Assembly: GCA_025677815.1 (NCBI GenBank)
Contig: JAIXMP010000003.1
Coordinates: forward strand, 372,001-436,000
Source: Phascolomyces articulosus
Lineage: Eukaryota; Mucoromycota; Mucoromycetes; Mucorales; Lichtheimiaceae
Direction of reading: 5' to 3'
DNA length: 64,000 nucleotides
The translations under genes and the position numbers were made by a program. This document shows positions 10,556 through 23,462 of the stretch, piece after piece (position 1 is the first letter of the stretch; each line of letters opens with the position of its first letter). The notes beneath the pieces are model-generated. The model was not told the origin of the DNA and searched no databases. It was given only the letters and a program-made list of their open reading frames with translations.

Positions 10556-13118
10556 TTATTCTGTTGTCCTAGTAGCAGTTGTTGCCTTGTTCGCCTGCAA
10601 TGACTTCGCATATTTGAGTCCACATCCATTGCAAAGTTCTCTGGGTCTATTAGGTCCCTTTCTCCATTCGGGTGAACTGGTCCGATGACATTGGGCGCAA
10701 GTCAATTCTTGTTTGTCCCCAGATGAAGACCCTTTTTTCTTCTGGTTCTATATAAAACAATAATGTTATCGATGCATGTCAATATATATTCTTAGATGCT
10801 ATTCTTCATGATGATTTATTATCGAGACAGAATAAAAAACAAATAGATGACGAGATAAAAACCTTTTTATCTTTATTGAGCTTTTCAATTTGTAAGCGTA
10901 GCTTTGCATTTGCTTGTTGTAACTGATGCAATTCATATTGCCAACTAGTACCACGCACAGTTTCGAGTTCGGGGAATAAGTTTTCATCGCCTGTTCGTGT
11001 AGGATCAACAAATGGAACATTTTTTACATATGTTCCTTTATCAAAAGTTTGTAATCGCGTTTGTACCAACGCAAAGGTAGGCTTGCCAATGCCATTGGCT
11101 GCATCTCCAGGATAAAAAGTAGAAGTAACCGGGATATATTGACCACGTTGATTGCGCATTGTGTGTTGCAAATTGATAATACAGCCTTTAGACACCGAAA
11201 TCAGAGCACGTGCAATGTTAGGAATGTTATCATCACCTGCATAGCGATAAATGCTGGAACCTTGAAGCCCATCATTCGAATGACCAATGATGTCCATTGA
11301 TGGCGACGTCACACGCAAGTAAAGACCTTCAAGAGACATTTTGGACCAAAATTCAGTTGTCAATGGATTGGCTGAATGGTATGGAATAAAATTCTGCTCC
11401 TCTTCGTCATTGTAATCTTTGGATGATGAAATGACTGGAACGACAGACTCATTGGCATTGGTGACTTCCTTGAATGGTAATCGATATACAGGACGTTCAC
11501 GGCCAGCCAAAATCAAACATTTTCTACCCTTGCTCTGGTCGGCGTGCAGTTTACCTTGACACTCAATCCACATGTAACCGGAATACTTGCGGCGAATACG
11601 GAACAAGAAGCTAATGATGCGATCGCTTTCACTGGCTGCATTCTTGATATCACGCATTACTGGAACAATGTCAGATGGATGTGTGATGGAGCTAAGAGAA
11701 TGTCCTACAAGTTCTTCAGGGTCGTATTCCAAGATGGATGAACATGACCGTGAGCAATACAAAAAGAAACCCTTGAGAGATAAGACATGAATGAAATCAA
11801 CTGATTGATCGATTAGGAGCTTATTCCATTCTTGTTGTAATTGTTGTTCATTTTGACCATCACAACTAACTAAGCGCACGATTTCGGGTCGCGTAATACT
11901 GGATGAAGCAGTGATGGGCAAAGAAGGAATTTCGCGAAAATAATCATCGACAGGATCAACCGCCGTGCCTAATATAACACATAATAGTAATAATAATCGT
12001 ATATGGTTACAATGTATATAAAAGTCAACAAGATATATTAGTGAGCATCCAACGACAAGTAAATCCCAAACTCTCATCCTTCAATCTTACCGCTGCCTGG
12101 GATATAGGGAGGAATGTTAATCTGCTGATAATTCACGCAGTACGTGCCATCTATAACATTCATGCATATTGTTTACTAAACAAAGAGTGTTCTCTAAATA
12201 TGACTTAAGGATCTGTACATTTGTTTTATTTATTCCATAATATTTACCTTTCATCTTTTCCAGAATTGCATTGGGTTGTTCAACAAGATCCACTTGTAAT
12301 CCCACAAGGAACGCTGTTTGATGTGTTTCATCAGGAACTGGGATTACCGTTACTAAATTCACAAATGGCTAAATAATCTTAATTTTATGCATGAAAAATT
12401 GTTATTTATTATTTATACGCTTACTTGACCACCTTTTCGATAATTGATGATACTCGCTTGGTGCTCTTTGCCTTGTTCCAAGTATGATTTTAAATGGTAG
12501 ACAGCTACATTATCAGTGTGTTGACGTCGTGAACCCATTGTCACTTGACCATCGGGTGCTTGCAAAAAACGACAATTACGACCAATGATATCCTTGCTTC
12601 TGTAGCCAGTCAAAGTTTCAAAATTGGGTGAACAATAAACGATAGGGCAATCAAATTTCCTCATGTCAGTAACCAGAAACGAGCATGACATATCAATCGG
12701 ACCAATGTTGATTTGTGGATTGGGCCTAATAATAAAAATAATATAATTATGTTAGCCAATCTATTCTAAATTAAAGAAAAATAATCAAATAGATAAAAAC
12801 TACGTATATATTATACCTATTCAGAATACGGGCTAAAATACTAATCATGTCAAAGCCAGAGTTTGAATAAAGACCGGCAAAAGATACTTGATCGTTTTGA
12901 AGTATTGGGTCTTTTTGATCTGATGCAATATCCATTGTGGTTAAAGGTTGTGGTTGTGGTTGTGGTTGTGGTTGTCCTTCACGAAATGAACTTAAAGGAT
13001 CATTCGAAAATGGATTATAGTGACCACCATTACTGCCACTTGGTAGAGTAGCAGTAGCTAAACCTAGAGATGTATCTCTTTGAATGTCTGAAACAGGTTG
13101 TTCTTGTTGATGTTCCAT
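10556..13118 (-). CDS. White Collar-1 type blue-light receptor and transcription factor (LOV-PAS-PAS-GATA)
   Basis: Six exons on the minus strand are 13118-12817, 12725-12425, 12368-12248, 12150-12091, 11968-10863 and 10747-10556 (693 aa). The LOV domain carries GRNCRFLQAP with the photoactive cysteine at about residue 152 and the usual TGY and FETL segments. Two further PAS regions follow in exon 5 (around SVDFIHVLSLKGFFLYCSRS and EFWSKMSLEGLYLRVTSPSM). The last exon encodes a GATA zinc finger of the C-X2-C-X18-C-X2-C type (Cys647, 650, 669, 672; CAQCHRTSSPEWRKGP, then LCNGCGLKYAK). Such proteins bind FAD, sense blue light and activate light-responsive promoters in the nucleus with a WC-2 partner. 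Mucorales usually have several paralogues (wc-1a, b, c; madA in Phycomyces); which one this is cannot be told from the sequence here. Exon 1 encodes a short Pro-Gln repeat. There is no long glutamine activation domain as in Neurospora. Confidence 0.95.
12945..12974 (-). repeat. Hexanucleotide coding repeat (Pro-Gln)n in WC-1
   Basis: Tandem copies of a GGTTGT unit on the plus strand encode alternating Pro and Gln in the N-terminal region of the WC-1 protein. The unit is a multiple of three, so length changes would keep the frame. Confidence 0.75.
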
Positions 13119-14847
13119 ATTCAAAAAAGTTGAGAAAGAAAAAGAAACGCAGTTTGTTGCGTAAAAAGAAGAAACCAGCAGGTTGGATATTTATCGCGTT
13201 TTTGGAGAGACCTTTTCAAAATTGACAAGTTTTTCTCAGAGTTGTTACACATTAAAAAAGTTCTATTGATTTCTATTACATATACGTGCCCCTAGCTAAA
13301 ACCAGTGAGTGTTGTTTATAAAAAAAATTAAGAACTCCTTTCTTTGAACAATCCAACATGTTGTGTGTGGGAAAATAACGAAACATCCATTTTGTCTGTT
13401 TTATTGTTTTATATAGAAAAAAGAACACTAATACTTATATTCTCGATCGATGATGAGTGCATCTTGTATAAACATACAAAATTAGGATTAAAGTTGGTCT
13501 TTCTGTACAACATACAGATTATGTAGCTTCATTAACATCTCACAGATACTCTATGTAAGAGAGTTTCCGCTGTTTTTTTCTTCTTCATCAAGGTTTACCA
13601 ATATAGTGAAATATGGTACAGTGTTAAATTTGTAATTAATAGCAGAGTAAAAGAACTGCCTCTATTTGATAAATAAATACTATTGATCTGTTACTATTAA
13701 TCAATATATAAAAACATGAAGAAATGTATACGTACGTAGTATTAAAAAATGACCAATAAATTTCAAGCCAGAGTGTATTTAATCTATTTATATAAATATT
13801 ATTTATGCTCAGTATTTTTTTTTATTTTTGTCAATATGCATTTTAGAATAGCTAGACATGTTTATGCATACAAACAAAGAGAAGGGATAGGTACTCAGTA
13901 TCAGTTAGTAGCTTCCGGTATACTTCAGAAGACATGGTATGCGTCAAAAAAGTCACAATAGCTAGACAGATATCCCTTTTTCATATAACAAGGAATATCT
14001 CCTGTAAAGTCTATATTCTCTGCGTACACTTATACATTCGCTGTGTATGGTCATTTTGATTTTTTTTTTGTAACACATCGATCATCCTTTGCTATATCCA
14101 AGTAAAAGCATTTGGATGATTCATCTTTTGTAAATTTCGTTACATCGCGGAATCAAGTAACTGCTACTAATTAAATCAGAAAAAAAAGTGTTAGTAAAAA
14201 AAAGTAGTGATATCAAATACCTTGTAGTATTTTATATTTGTATTATGGTATCTTTAAAGATGTGCAATCTGAAAAAGAAGTATAGCTCACTATACCTATA
14301 TTATTATGATATACTAAATACTAGGGCAGAAGGAATGTTTCATCATATGTGATTATTTAGAGAGTTTTTACTAATAATCATCCTCCTTGTTTACACCTTT
14401 TTATTTTCGTCCGAATTCCGAGATGCAATGTCTGTTGGCATAATTTGTATTTTGTTTCATGCTGCATATGTTATATAAAAAACTAAAAGTTTAACGATAC
14501 ATGTTTTGAAATCCATAGCTTATTATTTATAATGAATGGATCAACAAAATGTGAATTGGTGTGACAAATTAAGATCGATGCATAAATTTTATTTTACTCA
14601 AAGAGGCACTATGGTCAACTTAAATGGTGTGAGATTCTTCTTGAAAAGAATAAAATGAGTCATACATCTAAATAAAGTGGCATTAAAACCGAAGGAATGG
14701 GTCCAGTTGTATATATAAGGTGAGTTACAATTGATGGTAGTGCAAGAAATATTGGATGATTATTTTTTTTATTTGAGAGCGAAAAAAAGAGGAAAATAGA
14801 CAGAGAAAAAAAAACATGACAATATAAAAAAAAATGAAGGGATTTCT
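13119..14847. other. 1.7-kb intergenic region upstream of WC-1
   Basis: This is AT-rich sequence with short T and A runs. It holds the WC-1 promoter at the left side and the 3' end of the MAP kinase gene at the right. Small frames (for example 13749-13961) have the composition of random AT-rich DNA. I see no RNA gene or transposon feature. Confidence 0.4.
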
Positions 14848-16495
<1,648 letters not shown>

Positions 16496-18286
16496 TCGTT
16501 AATGTAAAAAAAGTAGATGAAAAGAAGGGAGAAAGGGGGGTTGGTTCTTTTTATTTTACTTAATTGAAGAAGCGGGATAGATGTAGTCGTAAATGGATTA
16601 TATGACAACCAAATGATGTTTTCAAAGCCAGTTGCTTTTTTTGGACTGGGTCACCATGGTGATTCTTGTTGATTATTATTGTAATTACTGAATAAGGGTA
16701 TTTATATCAAAAGATTTTGCGGTGACAGATTGAGAATTTTCATTATTGTCTACTAACAAAATTTTCGCATCATATTTCATTTGTTGATGTATCAACAAAA
16801 TGATTCAATTAAAAACAACGAAAAATGCAAGAGAAAGAAAATGTAGCGTATTTGAAAAGATTCCGGGGGAAGTAGTATATATCTTTTTAGTAATGGTAGA
16901 ATAGTTATAATATATAAAGAATTAACATGCATATAACATTTTCATTTTCATCCATCTCCCCTTTATTATGTCTTGAGATGATGATGAATAATGGTAGAAA
17001 TACACATATATGTTGATGGGATATTATTATACGAAACAATAGAATATATTGTGTGTTATTTTATAACTACTTGCATCGTCCTACTCTCCTAGGTTATTTT
17101 GCTTTTATGAAACAATCTCTTATTAAAACATCAAACAATATTAAAAACATAAATTGTTTAGCTATTATTTTTGTTAGTGAATTTGGACTGATTTATATTA
17201 GTGATAAAAATAATTTCGAAAACAAAACTGAATAGGAGGGGCTAAAAATTCAACATTGTTGGGACATGTAGCGTTCACGTTGACATTGCCATTGGTCATT
17301 GTCTACTACAGTTCGAGGATAGGGGCTACTCTTTTTTTTTTTTTTGAGATAAATCAATCTACACTTGCTACACTGTTACTACTAAATTTTTTTTCGCACT
17401 AATACTTATTTTTTATCATAGACCAATATATATAAATAAAATCAAAAGAGAGCCAGTCTTAATAAAATATCAATTATATTCAGTATTATTGGATATTATA
17501 AAATTAGAGGTATTGTATATATTAAGCAAGAATTTTTTTTTTCAAATTATTATTATTTCTGTAACCGTCAAAGCATAAAGCGTATAGGATACCATCAAAG
17601 CTTTAAATATACTCGAGGAGATGGGGTTCTATGCTCTTTCGTGGTATATCTTATTTAAAATTATACAGACGTGCATAAATATTCTTATCCATACCTATAA
17701 TACGATGATATATCGATGTCATGTTTTGATATTGGATTTCTAGCGGATAAACATCATAATACTACTACAAGTATTATTCTACTTTGAACAACAGAGTTAG
17801 AAACTCTATATGACATAATATGTCATAGTTTCTAGTATATCTAAATAACTGTTTCTATAATCAATACTTCTTTTTTCCATATCGAGTAGTGTTTTCACCA
17901 TACAATATTTATGAATCAGACAATTTAACGATGTATCACTGCTCATTATCTTGAAAGACTCAGTAACAAAGTACATTATAGTTTCGCTTGAACCAATTAT
18001 ACGAAGTTGCTAATATCTCAACTTCTACTAAAGGTATTAATACTGGTCATTCCTTGCAAGTCTATTTTATGAGTTCTAACAGTCTCAAATATGTCCAAGT
18101 TTAAATACCATTCCTTTATTGCATAATATATCAGGAATAAAAACGCTGTACTTTATTCCAAAGGTTTAAAGGGAGAAGAACATAACGCATGTGGTACAAT
18201 CATTACGCATTAAAAAGTAACCACCGGATAATAGATACCATATTCATACTTTTTTTTTTATTAATTTTCCTTTTTTTTTATCAGTA
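16496..18286. other. 1.8-kb divergent intergenic region between MAP kinase and Vps20
   Basis: No gene is visible. The region is AT-rich with a T run near 17332-17345. An imperfect palindrome lies at 17798-17834. Promoters of both flanking genes probably lie here. Confidence 0.4.
17798..17834. repeat. Imperfect inverted repeat (hairpin-capable)
   Basis: The left arm TAGAAACTctatATGACAT and right arm ATGTCATAGTTTCTA are complementary except for a 4-nt insertion in the left arm, with a 3-nt loop. Function is unknown; it may be a factor-binding palindrome or the trace of a small element. Confidence 0.55.
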
Positions 18287-19391
18287 ATGGGTTCAAGCGT
18301 TTCGAAAAATAAAATCACTTCACAAGATAAAGCCATTCTTGATCTTAAAATCCAAAGAGATAAGTTAAAAACTTATCAAAAGGGTGTAAGTTCTTGTTTT
18401 TCTATTATTCAACATGATTGGGATTTGCGTCATTATACAATGTAAAAAAGGAAAAGAATGCTACTTGCGTTTGATGGAGAGGAGAGGTATTAAAATCAAT
18501 TGTCTATTATAGATAAATGTAGTTCTTGAGAAAGAAACCCAAGTTGCACGAAATGCTTTAAGCCAAGGGAATAAAAAGAAGGCCCTTTTGGCATTGAAAA
18601 AGAAAAAGTACCAGGAACAACTTTTAGAGAAGACAGATCAACAACTCATGAATCTTGAAGAACTGGTAAATGAACTTTATAAGCTAACTTGATCGTTTAC
18701 AATAAGAGTTGAATATATAGTAATAAGCGAAACTTATCATCACCACTCTACTTTTATGTATACATACAATTAGACACAATCAATCGAATATGCAGTTGTT
18801 GAAAAACAAGTTTTGGATGGTTTAAAGAATGGCAATTCAGTATTAAAGGAAATCCAGAAGGAAATGTCATTAGAGGCTGTTGAAAAGTTAATGGATGATA
18901 CGGCTGATGCAATTGCTTATCAGAATGTAAGGGATCAAAATTGGTGTGTAGTGTGGGAATAGGGTGTTTTTAGGATCATGGATGAACTCACCACCATTAT
19001 GTTGTCACTTTTTTATTATTAGGAAATTGATGAATTGTTAAGTGGACAGATTACAAGTGAGGATGAAGAAGAAATTCTTCGAGAACTTGAATCCTTGCAA
19101 CAAGAAGAGGTAAGGAAAAAAGGATTCAATTTGGATGGTTTTTTTGATCCATTAATGATTTGATAATAGCTTGAGGCACAATTGCCTGAGGTTCCTGACA
19201 AGGAGATACCTGGTGCAGCCAAAGAAGAACAATTACCAGAAGTGCCAACACATACACCAAAAGAACAAGGTAGATATGAAGAGTATTTTAATTTTGAAGG
19301 AACTGAGAGAACCGTTGATGTATTAACCTTATTTTTTTTATCCTAATTAGAAAAAGTCAAACAGAAATCTGCAGAAGCAATGTTGGCATAA
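18287..19391 (+). CDS. ESCRT-III subunit Vps20 / CHMP6
   Basis: Six exons are 18287-18385, 18513-18665, 18774-18926, 19023-19109, 19170-19269 and 19351-19391 (210 aa), all GT-AG with exact closure. The N-terminus MGSSVSK is a canonical N-myristoylation signal, the hallmark of Vps20/CHMP6 among Snf7-family proteins. It is followed by the Snf7 core (DKAILDLKIQRDKLKTYQ, then GNKKKALLALKKKKYQEQLL and an acidic ALPHA4-6 region). The protein nucleates Snf7 polymers on endosomal membranes downstream of ESCRT-II in multivesicular-body sorting. The acidic C-terminal part (EELEAQLPEVPDKEIPG) resembles a MIT-interacting motif used to recruit Vps4. The length is that expected of the family. Confidence 0.93.
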
Positions 19392-19922
19392 GAAATGGAT
19401 TTGGGGAATGGAGGGTCTTTTTTTATATTTTAGTAATAGAAGGGAGATGGGATTTGATTATAAAACATCTATACACGGGTTGTGTTTAATTCAAAGTTTA
19501 TAATTTGATTTTTTTCCCCTTATATGAAATATCCATGTAGTGATAATATATAACAAAAACATTGTTCCATAACAAGAATTTTTGCCTTAAAAACAAAGCG
19601 TCATTATCTACTTTTAAATTGCATTAAAAACTGTTGTAGATAACCTAAATAACGATAATAATAAGTTAGGAATATTTCATACTCTAAATGCAAGAATATA
19701 TATATATATATATATATAAAGAGAATGTTGAGAGAATATATTATTCATAATTATAATAAGGTATATATGAAAAAGAACATAAATTATATAAAGATATATA
19801 ATAATAGGAAGTAAATAATAAGGATAGTATGTAGTGCTATAAAAATGCCAAATAAAAAAAAGAAGAAACAAATAATAACATCAAGACAAAAACACAACAA
19901 AATAAAAAGCCAAAAACAGGTA
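19392..19922. other. Intergenic between convergent genes, with a TA microsatellite
   Basis: The spacer holds the 3' ends of Vps20 and the RhoGAP gene. A (TA)n tract of about 22 bases lies at 19696-19719. No coding sequence is visible. Confidence 0.5.
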
Positions 19923-21865
19923 TTAACGCAGGAAATAGTTGGGGCGAGCAGATGGAATAATAGCAACCGAAATGGGTCTCTTGTTTGTGGGTGGAGTAGC
20001 AAAGTCTACATTTTGACTAAGTGATTTTAACCAATCACTCCTTCTAGGATTATTACAATTCTTTAATTCAACTGTGGGTACTACTTGTCGTTCTTCTTCT
20101 TCTTTTTCTTCTCGTTCTTTCCAGTGTTGCCATATCGCTTCATATTTGGTACCAGTAAATTGTGTAGGTGATTCTAATCCTTCATTTGATACTACGTCTT
20201 CAGTTGTCAATGTACGTCTTAATGGAGCCATTGGAAGTGTCCAAGTATCTGATGAATTTCGTTTATGTGAGGATGAAATTGGAACAGCAGCAGCGGGCGA
20301 TGATAAAAATGCCGTATGATAAGGTTGACTCCTATTGTTGGATGGTACTGTGATCGAATGAGTGTTAGATTCGGCCCCGTTCATGAATGGATCAAGTATT
20401 TGTGATATTGGGCTGCTGCTGGAATCATTCTGTTGCTGACGATGCGCCCGTGATGAAGGAGATGCTGTGGGTGATATAATTATATTTAGATCCTGAGCAA
20501 TATCAGGAAACATGGAAAGCATACTTCCAAATATATCCTTAATCCTCCGGACTTTGGGCGAAGTTAAAGAGTTCGAAGATCCTCCTCCAGAGACTAAACT
20601 TGCTTTTTCTTCATCATCATCATGATAAAACGTATTTTGTTCTTCTTCTAATGACGATGGGCTGATATAATAATTGAACTTCGGAGCATTCTCGATCATG
20701 AATTGGAAAAATTTATTCCATCGTCCACTTTCTTTGACAAGACCCAATTGTAGTAAATCCTGTGGTTCGTATTTTGGCAATGATCGTTGTATTTGTTGTT
20801 GATGTGATCGACTATTTTTTGTAGTAAAAAGTGGTTTCAACCGATGCTCTATGGATTGAGACGCTAATTTATCACAAGAAAAGGTCGATTTGGATAAAGT
20901 AAGTCGCGGTTGCTGTTTTTGTGCTGAAGATTGTTTGGTTTTCCGTAAGGATAAGGTGCGAAATATTTTTACTGGTTTTTGCATCTGTGAGGATTTGACC
21001 TTTTCCATGTTCCCCTGGCTATTGGATAATAATTGTCCTACACCATCTAAGCGTATACAAGTAGGTGCAAAGATAATTGACAGGTTTTCGGCTGACATCT
21101 TGTTCTGATCGACATGGCAACTGACAGTATGAGCAAATTTAATGACAAACCGGAGCAAGATATCATGGAAAACAGGTAATAACTGACATGCAGCATTAAT
21201 ACGTTGTATCTTTTCTTGACTATCTAATATTTTCGAATTTCAGAATAATAATAATTAGGAAAAAATCAGAATAGAAAGGGAAAGTAGTAATTTATTTTAC
21301 TTACCTAACGTGCTTTCATAAGCATTCAATAGTTCATGTTGGAAAAGTTTAGGAATTACAGGCTCGGAGAGTTGTTGAAGATAACGTTTAAAAAGACCAG
21401 TGAGCGAATGTATGGGAACAGTATCAAGATCAATATAACGTGGATCATCGACATCGCTGTATTTCGTTAGGAGTTTTTCAATTAATGAGGTATTTCCCGA
21501 ACGACGAAAAATTCCTTCAGTGTCAATACCTTTATTTTATGTATTATTCAAAGGCGGTTTGTCAGTTATTTCGATATAATTGAATGATAATGATTATAAG
21601 TTATTATGATATGGATCTTCCTCCTCACTCTCTTCATACCTCGCTTTTGAATCTCTTTACTACATTTAAGCAATAATGCTGGAATAGTTCGAGTCGTTTT
21701 CTTGTTATGAGACGGGAATTTAACAGAAGATGCAGAACAAGAAGCAGTAACAGAACAAGTCGAAGTTTCATCAATTGCTTGGGATGCAACACATGTAAGA
21801 GAAGGAGGTTTTTGTGCACGATGATGCCAAAAATTTCTACTTAAAGATTTTCTAAAATTAGGCAT
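19923..21865 (-). CDS. RhoGAP-domain GTPase-activating protein, 583 aa
   Basis: Three exons on the minus strand are 21865-21640, 21529-21305 and 21223-19923, with GT-AG introns and exact frame closure. The RhoGAP domain occupies roughly residues 60-225. It includes the catalytic arginine segment GIDTEGIFRRSGN, VPIHSLTGLFKRYLQQLSEP, the helix LRFVIKFAHTVSCHVDQNKM and the ending SAENLSIIFAPTCI. Such proteins switch off Rho/Rac/Cdc42 GTPases and shape actin and polar growth. The rest of the protein is Ser-rich and disordered-looking, without another recognised domain, so the target GTPase cannot be assigned. The start ATG at 21865 was chosen because the longer upstream frame has no ATG. Confidence 0.9.
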
Positions 21866-22094
21866 TTTCCTTGGAATTAACAAAAGAAAGAAAGAATAAA
21901 AAGAAAAAAGAAACAAAAGTTAGTTAAAGATTGTTTGACTGTTGTTGTTCTCCGGTCGTTTTTTTTTTCTGTTGGTCCAAACAAAAACATTAAAGCAAAA
22001 AGACCATCAATTTTTACCTGATTTGGGTAACTGTTTTTATAATTTTCTCTTTTTATACTGCTTTTCTTCCCTATCCACACAGATTTATTTATAT

Positions 22095-22781
22095 ATGGCG
22101 CCCACCGCTCTTCATGCTACCATTTTACAAGCAACAACACGTAACATGATTTTTAGAAAATGTGCAACATGTGGTAGTAAAGTTCTTGGTATAGCGCAAA
22201 ACCATGACATTGGTGCAGCAGGTGTTCTTTATTATTGTCAAGAATGTGACAAGGATGCTGAAGCATATAAAGCCAATTATGAACTTAACATGACAGTGAG
22301 TGTGTCTAATGGTGAAAGATTGCAACATGTCGTAGCATATGATAATGTTGTTGGAGTCCTTTTAGGATGTACAGCAGAAAAATTAGGCGAGGTAGGTTTC
22401 TATAGAATAAAAGAGTATTATTTTTAAAAAAAAGACACGTCCATAATTGTCTAAACACGCTGAAAAACTGACTTTTATCATCAAAATTGACACGCGTTTC
22501 TTTTTGCCAGCTTTTATTGGATAAACCCACACTACTGGATGAAATCGAAGAAAAATTAATAGGAATGAAATGCCATTTTGTTGCACGTCAAGATAAGAAA
22601 AAAGGAAAGGGTAAAAAGGCAAGTTTTTATTATTTCATTATTTTATGTTAGTCTGATACAAGGTTTTGTTTTTTTTAAATTGTAAATAATTTTACAGAAT
22701 AGTAGTGAAAAAATTACTTTGGAAGCAATCATTCCAGCAGATCCTTTGTATCAACCTATATTTGTTGAAGAAGAGACGTGA
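22095..22781 (+). CDS. Small zinc-ribbon/OB-fold protein resembling the RPA large-subunit C-terminal domain, 162 aa
   Basis: Exons are 22095-22391, 22511-22618 and 22698-22781. The protein has a four-cysteine zinc site (CATCGSK, then about 20 residues on CQECDKD), followed by YELNMTVSVSNG, AYDNVVGVLLGCTAEKLGE and KCHFVARQDKKKGKGK. This order matches the replication factor A C-terminal fold (Rep_fac-A_C), in which a zinc ribbon is set into an OB domain that holds single-stranded DNA. It is far too short to be RPA1, so it is a stand-alone relative. A role in DNA repair, meiosis or telomere protection is possible but not shown. Intron 2 (22619-22697) begins GC (AAG|GCAAGT) and is needed to reach the conserved-looking end; the GT alternative runs into a stop. 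The gene is divergent from the RhoGAP gene, with 229 bases between start codons. Confidence 0.7.
22619..22697 (+). other. GC-AG intron
   Basis: The donor AAG|GCAAGT is the standard context of GC-AG introns, and the acceptor is TTTTACAG. Reading through the intron would also be open only briefly. Splicing keeps phase 0 and adds 27 residues. The nearby GT (GG|GTAAAA) would give an immediate stop after joining. Confidence 0.75.
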
Positions 22782-22980
22782 AACGAGTACACTGGCAATA
22801 TTGATTATGTATTGAATTACGTTTAATTTATCTAATCACATCTATCTGCTTTTGCTTTTGTTTTGCTTTAGCTTATCCCCTTGGTTTCTCCAATATCTTT
22901 TGAATAGCGGAATATTAGAACTAAAGCAAAATGATCCATGGATTCATTTAGAAACATTGAACTCAGTTGTAACTATATAA

Positions 22981-23021
<41 letters not shown>

Positions 23022-23462
23022 ATATTCTTTTTAGAAGAAAAAGAGAGTAATGCCATTATCTGATTACTCCATAAATAAACACATTTTCATTATTTTTTAC
23101 GTACATCAAAATTTTAATAGTTAGAGTATTATTTTTTTTTCATCTTGGTCAACAACCCAAGGCTTTGCATACATATGTAGTAGTTGAAAAAAAAAAAAAC
23201 AGAGTTGATGACGGGTACGTATGACAAGAATGAATGTATTACTTATCTCTATCGGAATGCCTTTTTTTTCCTTACATCAACTTGGTAACAATTATAAACA
23301 GGTGTTTTTATTTATTGACATGTGTAATAAAAATAATAAAGAATATAATAAAATAATACAACTAATGACTTTTTTTCCCTTTGTGTGAAATGTAAGTGTG
23401 TATGTGTGGGAGATGATAATGAAAAAGAAGATGATGTTGTGAATGGTATATGTTTATTAAAA
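22782..23462. other. Intergenic with CT/AT microsatellite
   Basis: This is the spacer between two convergent genes. It contains the compound repeat at 22981-23022 and A runs near 23188-23200. No coding sequence is visible. Confidence 0.5.
22981..23022. repeat. Compound (CT)n(AT)n microsatellite
   Basis: About 13 CT units are directly followed by about 7 AT units. It lies in the 3' intergenic region and is likely to vary in length between strains. Confidence 0.9.
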
